Below are positions 54,957-62,961 of a stretch of 64,000 bases of DNA, one piece after another (positions within the stretch are counted from its first letter, which is position 1; the number at the start of each line of letters is the position of its first letter). A program made the translations under genes and the position numbers. The notes beneath the pieces were generated by a model. It saw only the letters and a list, made by a program, of their open reading frames with translations, was not told the origin of the DNA and made no database searches. Source of the stretch: Ulvibacter litoralis. Its GTDB lineage: Bacteria > Bacteroidota > Bacteroidia > Flavobacteriales > Flavobacteriaceae. The stretch lies in assembly GCF_900102055.1 (NCBI RefSeq), contig NZ_FNBA01000003.1:186001-250000 (forward strand), in the 5' to 3' direction.

Positions 54957-55445
54957 ATGAAATTAATCCTAACTATTTGTATTGTATTTATAAGTCTTTC
55001 AGTGCAAGCGCAAGAAGAAGTTGCTTTTCAGAAAGAAGCTTTAGAAGATACTTTTTTAAGTCTTGAAGGCGATTCAGTTTCCTTTGGAGATATCTTAGAA
55101 AAACACGTTGGTAAAACCATTTTAATAGACGTTTGGGCTTCTTGGTGCAAAGATTGTATTCAAGGGATGCCTATTGTGAAAGCCTTGCAAATTCAACATA
55201 GTGATGTGGTTTTCTTGTTTCTTTCGATGGATAAAAATGTGCCAAGTTGGAAAAAAGGAATTGAAAAATACGATGTAACAGGCGAGAACTATTTTGTGAA
55301 ATCTGGATGGAAAGGTCCTTTTGGAAGTTCGATCAAGTTAGATTGGATTCCGAGATATATGGTAGTGAGTCCGGAAGGCGATATTCGTTTGTATAAAGCG
55401 ATAAAAGCCAACGACAAAAATATTACAAAAGCATTAAAACAATAA
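54957..55445 (+). CDS. Thioredoxin-fold protein, TlpA-like
   Basis: The 162-residue protein has a signal peptide (LILTICIVFISLSVQA) and a thioredoxin fold with active site WASWCKDCIQGM (C64, C67). It should act as a periplasmic thiol reductase, for example in cytochrome c maturation. The FLSMDKNVPSWKKGIEK part and the cis-Pro IPRYMVVSPEGDI support the TlpA type. It follows the permease by 46 bases. Confidence 0.88.
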   Translation: MKLILTICIVFISLSVQAQEEVAFQKEALEDTFLSLEGDSVSFGDILEKHVGKTILIDVWASWCKDCIQGMPIVKALQIQHSDVVFLFLSMDKNVPSWKKGIEKYDVTGENYFVKSGWKGPFGSSIKLDWIPRYMVVSPEGDIRLYKAIKANDKNITKALKQ

Positions 55446-55467
55446 ACCACCCTTTAACAATTAGTAT

Positions 55468-56226
55468 ATGAGAAAGCAAATCGTAGCTGGAAATTGGAAA
55501 ATGAATAATGATCTTTCAGAAACAGAAACTCTTTTAAACGACCTGAAAAAACAAGTGATTCCGGAAAATGTTTCGGTACTTGTCGCACCGACGTTTACAA
55601 ACTTGTATGCTGCTTTTAATTCGGTAATAGATCATCCTATCGAAGTGGTGGCGCAAAACATGCATCAAGCAAAAAACGGAGCCTATACTGGCGAAGTTTC
55701 GGCACAAATGCTTCAAAGTGTTGGTGTGAAGACAGTGATTCTAGGACATAGTGAACGTCGTGCTTATTTTCATGAAACCAATGCATTGTTGGCTGAAAAA
55801 GTAACGGCTGCGTTGGAAAACGAGATGACAGCTATTTTCTGTTTTGGAGAAGAGTTGGAAGACCGAAAGTCGGGAAATCATTTTGAATTGGTAGCTTCTC
55901 AATTAAAAGAAGGATTGTTTCACATTGCTGAAGCCGATTGGAAACAGATTGTGTTAGCGTACGAGCCTGTATGGGCGATTGGAACAGGCGAAACTGCCAG
56001 TCCGGAGCAAGCACAAGAGATGCACGCATTTGTACGTAAAACAATTGCGGAAGCCTATTCAGAGTCAGTAGCAACTAATGTTTCTATTTTATACGGAGGG
56101 AGTGTAAAACCTGCCAATGCTTCAGAAATATTTGGAAAGCCAGATGTTGATGGCGGATTAATTGGTGGCGCTGCATTAAACGCTGAAAGCTTCATGGGAA
56201 TTGTAAATGCATTCGAAACGAAGTAA
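55468..56226 (+). CDS. tpiA: Triosephosphate isomerase
   Basis: TIM interconverts dihydroxyacetone phosphate and glyceraldehyde 3-phosphate. The 252 residues have the catalytic Lys in AGNWKMNND, His in VILGHSERR and Glu in LAYEPVWAIGTG. The flexible loop 6 is intact (WAIGTGETAS). It follows a TlpA-like gene, with 22 bases between. Confidence 0.96.
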   Translation: MRKQIVAGNWKMNNDLSETETLLNDLKKQVIPENVSVLVAPTFTNLYAAFNSVIDHPIEVVAQNMHQAKNGAYTGEVSAQMLQSVGVKTVILGHSERRAYFHETNALLAEKVTAALENEMTAIFCFGEELEDRKSGNHFELVASQLKEGLFHIAEADWKQIVLAYEPVWAIGTGETASPEQAQEMHAFVRKTIAEAYSESVATNVSILYGGSVKPANASEIFGKPDVDGGLIGGAALNAESFMGIVNAFETK

Positions 56227-56269
56227 AACATTCAGCATAAAAAAACATAGAAAGTACTTAAAATAGCAT

Positions 56270-57103
56270 ATGTCACAAATATATATAGGATACGAATTTA
56301 CAGTAACACCCCTTCAGCCAGGAACCGAAATTTTGATTGCTGAATTGGGATACGCAGGCTTTGAAAGTTTTGTTGAAACAGAAGAAGGTGTAACGGCGTA
56401 CATTCAGAAAGACGAATGGAACGAAGCTATTTTAGAAGAGATACAAATTCTTTCTTCGGAAGAGTTTGCAATTACGCACACTTTTTCAGAAATAGAACAA
56501 GTAAATTGGAACGCGGAGTGGGAGAAAAATTTTGATTCTATTGAAGTAGACGGAACTTGTATTGTAAGAGCGCCTTTTCATCCAGAATCCGACGTGAAAT
56601 ACGAGATTGTTATAGAGCCTAAAATGTCGTTTGGAACAGGACATCATGAAACCACTTTTATGATGATTCAACATGTATTAGAAAACGATTTTGAAGGAAA
56701 AACTGTATTGGATATGGGCTGCGGAACGGCAGTGTTGGCTATTTTGGCTGAAATGCGAGGTGCTTCAAAACTAGATGCTATCGATATTGATCCGTGGTGT
56801 TTCGAAAATTCGGAGGAAAACGTAGCGCGTAATAATTGTAAAAATATTACTGTCGGTCTAGGGGATGCTGCTTTACTGAAAGGAAACCAGTACGATATTG
56901 TAATAGCAAATATTAACCGTAACATTCTATTAAACGATATGGCGATGTATAGAAGCTGCTTAACAGAAGGCGGATCGTTGTATTTAAGTGGTTTTTATAA
57001 AGAAGACTTGCCAATCATTACCGATTGTTGCAATAAGTTGGGATTCACTTTCGTTGATAATAAAGAAAAGAATAACTGGATTGCGGCAAAATTTGTAATT
57101 TAG
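56270..57103 (+). CDS. prmA: Ribosomal protein L11 methyltransferase
   Basis: PrmA trimethylates ribosomal protein L11. The 277 residues have the SAM motif VLDMGCGTAVLAILAEM (~144-160), the acidic AIDIDPW and the N-terminal substrate domain. The motif KMSFGTGHHETTFMM and the DIVIANINRN motif (NPPY-like) are clear. ClpS follows after 28 bases. Confidence 0.94.
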   Translation: MSQIYIGYEFTVTPLQPGTEILIAELGYAGFESFVETEEGVTAYIQKDEWNEAILEEIQILSSEEFAITHTFSEIEQVNWNAEWEKNFDSIEVDGTCIVRAPFHPESDVKYEIVIEPKMSFGTGHHETTFMMIQHVLENDFEGKTVLDMGCGTAVLAILAEMRGASKLDAIDIDPWCFENSEENVARNNCKNITVGLGDAALLKGNQYDIVIANINRNILLNDMAMYRSCLTEGGSLYLSGFYKEDLPIITDCCNKLGFTFVDNKEKNNWIAAKFVI

Positions 57104-57131
57104 TAAAAGTGTTTAAAAAATTCTTTTTATT

Positions 57132-57407
57132 ATGAGTTTTAAAGAGAAAATACAAGAAGAAGGTTCGGTTGCCGAATTAGAAAGCAATCAAAACGAAATA
57201 GTACTTTATAATGATGAGGTTAATACCTTCGATCATGTAATTAATGTACTTATGTATGCCTGTGAGCATACACCCGAACAAGCAGAGCAATGCTCTATTA
57301 TTGTGCATTACAAAGGAAAATGTACGGTTAAAACAGGTGCTTACGACGAGTTAGAACCAAGGTGTTCAATGTTATTAGACGCAGGTTTAAGTGCAGAAAT
57401 ACACTAA
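57132..57407 (+). CDS. clpS: ATP-dependent Clp protease adaptor ClpS
   Basis: ClpS delivers N-degron substrates to ClpAP-type proteases. The 91 residues carry the conserved LYNDEVNTFDHVINVLM (binding Asn/Asp), EQAEQCSIIVHYKGKC and the C-terminal PRCSMLLDAGLSAEI. It is the last gene of this plus-strand run and is followed by a palindromic terminator. Confidence 0.94.
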   Translation: MSFKEKIQEEGSVAELESNQNEIVLYNDEVNTFDHVINVLMYACEHTPEQAEQCSIIVHYKGKCTVKTGAYDELEPRCSMLLDAGLSAEIH

Positions 57408-57484
57408 ATAGTATAAAATTTTATTCTGAGATTGTAGAAGAAGTGTTGATAGTCTATTTAAAAACTTCGAAGCGCTCAGTTTGA

Positions 57485-57522
57485 CAAAAGGCTTACCAAA
57501 TTTGGTAAGCCTTTTGTTTTTT
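57485..57522 (+). terminator. Intrinsic terminator after clpS
   Basis: A perfect 32-base palindrome (arms 57485-57500 and 57501-57516, CAAAAGGCTTACCAAA type) is followed by six T residues. There is no unpaired centre, so the loop forms from the middle AAATTT. It lies about 78 bases after the stop codon. Confidence 0.9.
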
Positions 57523-57898
57523 AATACATCGTATTTGGGTTTTTGGAGTGCTTAGGGATTTGTTGAATGGAATCCCAATGTTCGCAAATTTTACCGTTTT
57601 CATCAAATCTAAAAAAGTCCATCGTGATGTATTGGTCATCATCTGGCCATATTTGATGCGTGTGTAATGCGACCAAATCGCCTTCAGCTATGCAACGTAC
57701 AAATTTAATAGATTTTTGAGGATATTCGGCTTGCATCCTTTCGAAGTATGAAATAAAACCTTGTATGCCGTTTTCAACATCCGGATTGTGCTGGATGTAT
57801 TCTTGTCCAACATATAACTGAACCGCTTTTTCTGGGTTTCCTTCGTAAGCCATTTTGTAAAAAGCAATGGCATTTTCTTTGTTTTGATCTAAAGACAT
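57521..57898 (-). CDS. SnoaL/NTF2-like protein
   Basis: The 125-residue protein fits the NTF2-like (SnoaL) cone fold: an N-terminal helix ENAIAFYKMAYEGNPEKAVQ, YIQHNPDVENGIQGF and LVALHTHQIWPDDDQYITMD followed by FFRFDENGKICEHWD. SnoaL-like proteins can be small cyclases or binding proteins. It is divergent from the tetR-type gene, so the operator region may affect both. Substrate unknown. Confidence 0.88.
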   Translation of the reverse strand: MSLDQNKENAIAFYKMAYEGNPEKAVQLYVGQEYIQHNPDVENGIQGFISYFERMQAEYPQKSIKFVRCIAEGDLVALHTHQIWPDDDQYITMDFFRFDENGKICEHWDSIQQIPKHSKNPNTMY

Positions 57899-58014
57899 GG
57901 GTTTTTTGAATTATAACTATGGAAAGTTAAAAGTATAAAATTTCAAGCTATACTTGAGTTAATACGTCTCTTTAGTAATTCTTGAATAAAAAAATAGAAT
58001 AATGTTTTTTTATT

Positions 58015-58036
58015 ACTAAACGATTGGTTAGTTTTG
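58015..58036 (+). promoter_or_regulatory. Operator and -7 box before the TetR gene
   Basis: The imperfect palindrome ACTAAACGATTGGTTAGT (58015-58032) overlaps a perfect -7 box TAGTTTTG (58029-58036), placing it where a bound repressor would block transcription. The same 18 bases, with one change, occur at 58636-58653 before the next gene. It ends 16 bases before the TetR ATG. Confidence 0.72.
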
Positions 58037-58052
58037 TACTGTATTAAGTAAC

Positions 58053-58616
58053 ATGGCACGGAAAAAACAATATAAAGAAGATGAGGTTATAGACAAAGCA
58101 ATGCATTTGTTTTGGCGGAATGGGTATGAAAATACTTCTATGCAAATGCTTGAGAAAGAAATGGGAATTAATAAGTTTTCTATTTATTCAAGTTTTGGAA
58201 GTAAGCATGGTGTTTTTTTGGAAAGCCTAAAATGCTATAAAAAGAACATTAAAAGCATTTTCGATACATTCAAAAATGGGACAGAAGGGGTGGCAGATAT
58301 TAAAAAGTTCTTTTATGATTCTGTAGCGATTACGTTTCAAGGAAAAAATCAAAAAGGGTGTTTGGTAACTAATACCTACAATGAATTTTCAGAAAGTGAT
58401 GATCAATTAATAAAGGAACAAATGGGTTCTTTTATGGACAATCTTAAAGAGTTAATTATCGAAAAATTAAAAATGGATCCTTCAAAAGATGAAGATACCA
58501 TATTAAAACAGGCTAATTTTTTATTACTAGCTAAGCATGGCCTAGCAGCGGCATCTAGAGTAAACAGTCAGAAAGAAATTGAAGATTACATAGAAATGAC
58601 CTTCCAAAACATCTAA
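58053..58616 (+). CDS. TetR/AcrR family transcriptional regulator
   Basis: The 187-residue repressor-type protein has the N-terminal helix-turn-helix (residues ~8-53: AMHLFWRNGYENTSMQMLEK, INKFSIYSSFGSKHGVF) and a C-terminal ligand-binding helical domain. It contains Cys in LKCYKKNI and QKGCLVTN that might sense thiol-reactive agents; this is a guess. It is followed by a second copy of its likely operator and a chain of thiol and detoxification genes. I infer it represses itself and the chain, and is released by an unknown ligand. Confidence 0.92.
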   Translation: MARKKQYKEDEVIDKAMHLFWRNGYENTSMQMLEKEMGINKFSIYSSFGSKHGVFLESLKCYKKNIKSIFDTFKNGTEGVADIKKFFYDSVAITFQGKNQKGCLVTNTYNEFSESDDQLIKEQMGSFMDNLKELIIEKLKMDPSKDEDTILKQANFLLLAKHGLAAASRVNSQKEIEDYIEMTFQNI

Positions 58617-58635
58617 TCCTTTTTTTTACAAAATA

Positions 58636-58657
58636 ACTAAACGATTGTTTAGTTTAG
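58636..58657 (+). promoter_or_regulatory. Second operator and -7-like box, before the AhpD-like gene
   Basis: ACTAAACGATTGTTTAGT (58636-58653) matches the operator before the TetR gene at 17 of 18 bases and is close to a perfect palindrome (CTAAAC..GTTTAG). It overlaps TAGTTTAG (58650-58657), a -7-like box with one mismatch. The AhpD-like ATG is 35 bases downstream. Confidence 0.72.
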
Positions 58658-58692
58658 AACAACAATTATAAATATTTAAAAATTCAGAAATT

Positions 58693-59259
58693 ATGACAAC
58701 ATTAAAAGTTCACAACATAGAAACTGCACCAGAAGGTAGCAAAGCACTATTAGAAAACTCTCAAAAAGCCTATGGGATGATTCCAGGTTTACACGGTGTA
58801 CTAGCGGGAGCTCCAAAAATTTTAGAAGCCTATCAAACACTACACGAGTTGTTTACACAAACTTCTTTTAATGAAGAGGAATTAACGGTAGTGTGGCAAA
58901 CCATTAATGTAGAACATGCTTGTCATTACTGTGTTCCTGCACATACAGGAATCGCAAAAATGATGAAAGTAGATGATGCCATTACTGAAGCTTTACGAAA
59001 TGAAACTCCTCTGGAAGATTCAAAATTAGAAGCGTTACGTACTATGACATTAACGATTGTTCGTAATCGTGGAAATGTTGCACAAGAAGATTTAGATGCT
59101 TTCTATGCGGCGGGTTATGGTGAACAACAAGTATTAGAAATCATTTTGGGATTGTCTCAAAAAGTAATTAGTAATTATACAAATCACATCGCACATACGC
59201 CTGTAGATGCTGCATTTGAAAAATTTGCGTGGAAAAATAGCGTTGTAACTCCCCAATAA
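58693..59259 (+). CDS. Carboxymuconolactone decarboxylase/AhpD-like protein
   Basis: The 188-residue protein has the AhpD fold with the active site EHACHYCVPAHTG: the thiol pair C77 and C80 and His84. This CxxC-xxx-H layout marks alkylhydroperoxidase-type thiol oxidoreductases rather than true decarboxylases. It is probably a reductant for peroxides or other electrophiles with the peroxiredoxin-like gene downstream. It is the first gene after the second operator. Confidence 0.9.
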   Translation: MTTLKVHNIETAPEGSKALLENSQKAYGMIPGLHGVLAGAPKILEAYQTLHELFTQTSFNEEELTVVWQTINVEHACHYCVPAHTGIAKMMKVDDAITEALRNETPLEDSKLEALRTMTLTIVRNRGNVAQEDLDAFYAAGYGEQQVLEIILGLSQKVISNYTNHIAHTPVDAAFEKFAWKNSVVTPQ

Positions 59260-59278
59260 TACAGGTTACTAGCTGTAG

Positions 59279-59305
59279 GCCTTCCGTTAGAGGACGGAAG
59301 GCTTT
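59279..59305 (+). terminator. Internal hairpin between the AhpD-like and EthD genes
   Basis: Nine-base arms GCCTTCCGT/ACGGAAGGC (59279-59287, 59294-59302) with a 6-base loop are followed by only three T residues. It is a weak terminator or an mRNA-processing site that could reduce expression of the later genes. Confidence 0.55.
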
Positions 59306-59323
59306 AATTAAATAAAAAAACAA

Positions 59324-59632
59324 ATGATTAAACTAACAGTATTGTATCCGAATAATGCGGATGTAAAGTTTGATAAAGAATACTATACAAAGCAACACAG
59401 TCAGTTGCTTTCAGAGCTTTTAGGTGATGCAATCGTAGCGTCTGACGTTAACTTTGGACTAACGGGTGCCACACCATATATAGCGGCTCCTTATGTTGTA
59501 ATTGCGAACCTAACATTTGCGTCATTAGATTCCTTTGAGAAATCTTTTGGAGCAAATGCAGCAGCTATTTTAGCAGATCTTCCAAATTTCACAAATGCAC
59601 AGCCATTAGTTCAGATTAGCGAAGTAGTATAA
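59324..59632 (+). CDS. EthD-family protein
   Basis: The 102-residue protein has the EthD ferredoxin-like fold: the start KLTVLYPNNADVKFDKEYY, the Tyr/His region YYTKQHSQLLSELLGDA and FASLDSFEKSFGANAAAIL. EthD-like proteins are small dimeric barrels associated with oxidation or quinone metabolism; the activity is unclear. It lies in the detoxification chain. Confidence 0.88.
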   Translation: MIKLTVLYPNNADVKFDKEYYTKQHSQLLSELLGDAIVASDVNFGLTGATPYIAAPYVVIANLTFASLDSFEKSFGANAAAILADLPNFTNAQPLVQISEVV

Positions 59633-59681
59633 CTTCTTTCAGAAGTAGATTTAATGAAAAGGTAATTAGAACACCGAAATG

Positions 59682-59697
59682 TAGTTTTGTAAATTTG
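59682..59697 (+). promoter_or_regulatory. Tandem -7 boxes before the peroxiredoxin-like gene
   Basis: TAGTTTTG (59682-59689) and TAAATTTG (59690-59697) are adjacent perfect TAnnTTTG elements. They suggest a second promoter for the later genes of the cluster, 58 bases before the ATG at 59756. No -33 TTG is in place and no copy of the palindrome is nearby. Confidence 0.4.
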
Positions 59698-59755
59698 GAA
59701 AATTATAGTTTTTCTGTGTTCATTCAGAATTAAAAAAAAAGAACAAGTAACTAAG

Positions 59756-60421
59756 ATGGAAGCAACAAAAAATAAAGGGGAATTAGACGCATTGTTAGAC
59801 GTAAAGCGCAAAGAAGGAATTGCAAAATATTCCGAAGAAAAAAATCAAATTTATACAGAGGGTATTGCTGCAGTAGCAACTTCTGGAATCCTTGATAAGG
59901 CTATTAATGTAGGCGATAAAGCACCAAATTTTAATTTAAAAAATGCGTTAAATGAATCTGTTTCATTGTACAATGAATTAGAAAAAGGCCCTGTAGTTTT
60001 AACATGGTACCGAGGAGGATGGTGTCCGTATTGTAATATAACATTGCAGTATTTGCAACAAAAATTACCAGCGTTTAAAAAAGCAGGAGCAACCCTAATC
60101 GCATTAACACCTGAGTTGCCTGATAATTCTTTAAGTACTTCGGAAAAAAATAAGTTAGAGTTTACTGTTTTAAGTGATGTCGGGAATACCGTTGGAAAAG
60201 AATACGGTGTTGTGTTCAAACTAACAAACGAGGTAGCGTCTATTTATGAAGCTGCGTTTGGTTTGAATGAAAAAAATGGTGATGAAAGCAATGAATTACC
60301 CTTAGCGGCCACCTATGTCATTGATGTAAACGGAATTATTCAGTATGCATTTTTAGATGCAGATTATAGAGAAAGAGCAGAATTGACTGAAATTATCGCG
60401 GCATTAAAAAAACGGAAATAA
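59756..60421 (+). CDS. Peroxiredoxin-like (AhpC/TSA) family protein
   Basis: The 221-residue protein has a thioredoxin-fold AhpC/TSA domain with the active site YRGGWCPYCN (C90, C93), followed by a Prx-like core (KKAGATLIALTPELPDNS, FTVLSDVGNTVGKEYGV). The CxxC is more like a thiol-disulfide enzyme than a classic peroxiredoxin, so it may reduce hydroperoxides or disulfides. It starts a tight run with SDR, dehalogenase and DsbA genes. Confidence 0.9.
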   Translation: MEATKNKGELDALLDVKRKEGIAKYSEEKNQIYTEGIAAVATSGILDKAINVGDKAPNFNLKNALNESVSLYNELEKGPVVLTWYRGGWCPYCNITLQYLQQKLPAFKKAGATLIALTPELPDNSLSTSEKNKLEFTVLSDVGNTVGKEYGVVFKLTNEVASIYEAAFGLNEKNGDESNELPLAATYVIDVNGIIQYAFLDADYRERAELTEIIAALKKRK

Positions 60422-60452
60422 AATACTATTCATATTTAAATAAAAAAGGAAC

Positions 60453-61166
60453 ATGGAATTAAAAAATAAAAAAGCCATCGTTACAGGTGGAAGCAGAGGG
60501 TTGGGAAAAGCCACAGCCATAGCATTTGCCAAACTAGGGATCGATGTCGCTATTACGGGTAGAAATGAAGCTAATTTAACTGAAACAGTTTCAGAGCTTA
60601 AGGCATTAGGGGTAAATGCGTTTTATGAAGTATTTGACGTTGGAAATTACGATGAGGTTAAAACTGGGATTAAAAATATAATTTCAAATTTAGGGACGGT
60701 AGATATTTTAGTAAACAATGCAGGTATTGCTGCATTTGGAACGTTAAATGAAATGGACCCTACTGTATGGGAAAATATCATTAAAACCAACGTTCTAGGA
60801 ATGTATTATGTAACTAAAGAAGTACTTCCATATTTAATAGATAAGAACGAAGGAGATATCATCAATATTTCTTCTACCGCTGGTTTAAATGGAAATGCAA
60901 GTACTTCTGCGTATTCTGCTTCCAAATTTGCCGTTATCGGTTTGTCACAATCCTTAATGAAAGAGGTTCGTAAAAACAACATTAGAGTCAATACGTTGAC
61001 GCCAAGTACAATCGCTACAGATATGTCGTTAGAATTAGGAATTACAGATGGGAATACAGAATCGGTATTACAACCAGAAGATTTTGCGCAATTAATAGTT
61101 GCAGGGTTGCAATTGCCAAGACGCGCAATGATGGCTAGCGGATCATTATGGTCTACGAATCCTTAA
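60453..61166 (+). CDS. Short-chain dehydrogenase/reductase
   Basis: The 237-residue SDR has the cofactor motif VTGGSRGLGKA (~11-20), NNAGIAAFG, the catalytic Ser in ISSTAGLNGN and the intact YSASKFAV motif (YxxxK). The NAD(P)-dependent substrate is unknown; reduction of reactive carbonyls would match the cluster. It lies 31 bases after the peroxiredoxin-like gene. Confidence 0.93.
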   Translation: MELKNKKAIVTGGSRGLGKATAIAFAKLGIDVAITGRNEANLTETVSELKALGVNAFYEVFDVGNYDEVKTGIKNIISNLGTVDILVNNAGIAAFGTLNEMDPTVWENIIKTNVLGMYYVTKEVLPYLIDKNEGDIINISSTAGLNGNASTSAYSASKFAVIGLSQSLMKEVRKNNIRVNTLTPSTIATDMSLELGITDGNTESVLQPEDFAQLIVAGLQLPRRAMMASGSLWSTNP

Positions 61167-61206
61167 TAACGTTTCATCATACCTTCAGATATAAAAACAC
61201 TTTCTA

Positions 61207-61896
61207 ATGGAAACTAAAATCAGACCCAAAGTATTATTTTTCGACGTCAACGAGACATTGCTAGACCTTATTCAAATGAAAAAGCAAGTTGGAGAAACTT
61301 TAGGCGGAAATGAAGACTTGCTGCCCTTATGGTTTACAACAATGTTACACTATTCCTTAGTGGTTTCGGCAAGTGGTCGCTATGAGTCTTTCGGACATAT
61401 TGGTGCTGCAGCTTTACAAATGGTGGCAGCGAATCACGATATTGAAATTTCCGAAGAAAAAGCGCGAAGTGTTATTTTATCTGGTTTGCGAGGATTGCCG
61501 GCACATCCAGAAGTTAAAGATGCATTGACACAGTTAAAAGAAGCGGGATATACTTTGGTATCTTTCACAAACTCATCGAACGAAGGGGTTACAAAACAAT
61601 TTGAAAGTGCTGGTTTAACGCATTTTTTCGACGAAAGATTAAGCATTGAAGATGCGGGTAAATTTAAACCCTTTACCGATTCCTATGCTTGGGCAGCAAA
61701 TAAATTAAATGTAAAGCCCGAAGAGTGTATGTTGATAGCAGCCCATGGTTGGGATGTTGCCGGAGCACTTTGGGCAGGATGGAGAGCTGCTTTTGTAAGA
61801 AGACCTGGACAACAAACATTTCCGTTAGCACCAAAAACTGAAATAGAAGCATCCGACTTGAATAAAATAGCAGCAATTCTTGTTGCTTATTCATAA
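61207..61896 (+). CDS. Haloacid dehalogenase, type II
   Basis: The 229-residue HAD enzyme has the nucleophile motif FFDVNETLLDL (Asp near residue 13), motif II SFTNSSNEGV, the Lys in GKFKPF and motif IV LIAAHGWDVAGA. These fit L-2-haloacid dehalogenases, which remove halogen from 2-haloacids, though relatives can be phosphatases. It stands 40 bases after the SDR gene. Confidence 0.9.
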   Translation: METKIRPKVLFFDVNETLLDLIQMKKQVGETLGGNEDLLPLWFTTMLHYSLVVSASGRYESFGHIGAAALQMVAANHDIEISEEKARSVILSGLRGLPAHPEVKDALTQLKEAGYTLVSFTNSSNEGVTKQFESAGLTHFFDERLSIEDAGKFKPFTDSYAWAANKLNVKPEECMLIAAHGWDVAGALWAGWRAAFVRRPGQQTFPLAPKTEIEASDLNKIAAILVAYS

Positions 61897-61916
61897 GTAT
61901 GCAAAACCAATAAATT

Positions 61917-62570
61917 ATGAACAAGATGAAAGAGAAATTAAAAATAGATATAGTTTCAGATGTAGTGTGTCCTTGGTGTACCATTGGATACAAACGTTTG
62001 GAAAAAGCAATAACAGAACTTGGTATTGAAGACCAAGTAGAAATAGAATGGCAACCGTTTGAGTTAAATCCAAACATGCCTGCGGAAGGTCAAAATGTAC
62101 AGGAACATATTGCTGAAAAATACGGTTCTACCTTAGAACAACAAAAAGCTTCGCAACAACACATGACGGAAGCTGGAGCAGAATTAGGCTTCACGTTCGA
62201 TTATTTTGATGAAATGCGAATGGCAAACACCTTTGATGCGCATGTACTCTTAGAATATGCGAAAGACTTCGGAAAACAAACCGAATTAAAAATGCGTTTA
62301 ACAGCTTCTTTCTTTAGTGAACGAAAAGATGTTTCTAAAAGAGACGTTTTAAAACAAGCTTTATTAGATGTTGGTTTAAATGCAGAAGAAGCATTAGCAA
62401 AACTTGACGATGAGGAAGCGCGTAACGAAGTGAGAACTAAAGAAGGGTATTGGCAACAATTAGGAGTAAGTTCTGTGCCAACAATAGTGTTTAACAGAAA
62501 AAGCGCTGTAACAGGAGCCCAGCCGGTCGATGTGTTTAAACAAGTGCTCTCTGAATTAGTACAAGAATAA
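61917..62570 (+). CDS. DsbA-family oxidoreductase (FrnE-like)
   Basis: The 217-residue protein is a cytoplasmic DsbA-fold protein with active site VCPWCTIG (C18, C21). It lacks a signal peptide. The helical insertion and the cis-Pro motif VSSVPTIVFNRK are typical of FrnE-type thiol oxidoreductases. A second ATG at codon 4 is possible. It is the last gene of the cluster and is followed by a terminator. Confidence 0.92.
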   Translation: MNKMKEKLKIDIVSDVVCPWCTIGYKRLEKAITELGIEDQVEIEWQPFELNPNMPAEGQNVQEHIAEKYGSTLEQQKASQQHMTEAGAELGFTFDYFDEMRMANTFDAHVLLEYAKDFGKQTELKMRLTASFFSERKDVSKRDVLKQALLDVGLNAEEALAKLDDEEARNEVRTKEGYWQQLGVSSVPTIVFNRKSAVTGAQPVDVFKQVLSELVQE

Positions 62571-62619
62571 GGATAAAAGCCTCGAAGTAATATTGAGACT
62601 TGTATTGTTCTAAAAAAAG

Positions 62620-62652
62620 AAAACCACGCTCTTATAAAAAGCGTGGTTTTTT
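62620..62652 (+). terminator. Intrinsic terminator after the DsbA-like gene
   Basis: Eleven-base arms AAAACCACGCT/AGCGTGGTTTT (62620-62630, 62640-62650) with a 9-base loop end in T residues. It lies 50 bases after the stop and 8 bases before the end of the convergent tRNA gene. Confidence 0.85.
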
Positions 62653-62660
62653 GTATTTCG

Positions 62661-62734
62661 TGACCTCGACAGGATTCAAACCTGTAACCTCTTGAGCCGT
62701 AATCAAGTGCGCTATTCAGTTGCGCCACGAGGCC
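62661..62734 (-). tRNA. tRNA-Arg (anticodon ACG)
   Basis: The minus strand folds into a 74-base cloverleaf: acceptor GGCCTCG with CGAGGTC (one G:T pair), D arm GCGC/GCGC, anticodon stem CTTGA/TCAAG around the loop TTACGGC, and T arm ACAGG/CCTGT around TTTGAAT. The anticodon is ACG, read as ICG after deamination, so it reads CGT, CGC and CGA. The discriminator base is A and the CCA end is not encoded. Confidence 0.95.
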
Positions 62735-62785
62735 GATTGTATGCTCCAAAACAAAAGAAACAGAAGTCGCAATTGTTTCGGGGTG

Positions 62786-62817
62786 CAAATATATTTCTTT
62801 TTACGGTTATAGCGCAA
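62786..62817 (-). promoter_or_regulatory. Consensus promoter for the tRNA-Arg gene
   Basis: On the minus strand TTG (62815-62817) is followed after 21 bases by TATATTTG (62786-62793), a full match to the Bacteroidota promoter (TTG, 17-23 bases, TAnnTTTG). The tRNA begins about 50 bases downstream. It is the best promoter in the window. The rest of 62735-62961 shows no gene. Confidence 0.65.
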
Positions 62818-62961
62818 TACTTTCTTAATTTTTTTTCATGGCTTCGGAAAGTTCCCTTTATTTAAGGATGTGTCTGCATTTTTAACATTATAAATGTAAT
62901 GAGGGAGCAAGTTGTTTCTTATATTTTCAGTAATTTAAGGCATCCTTTTAAACCAACTCCT

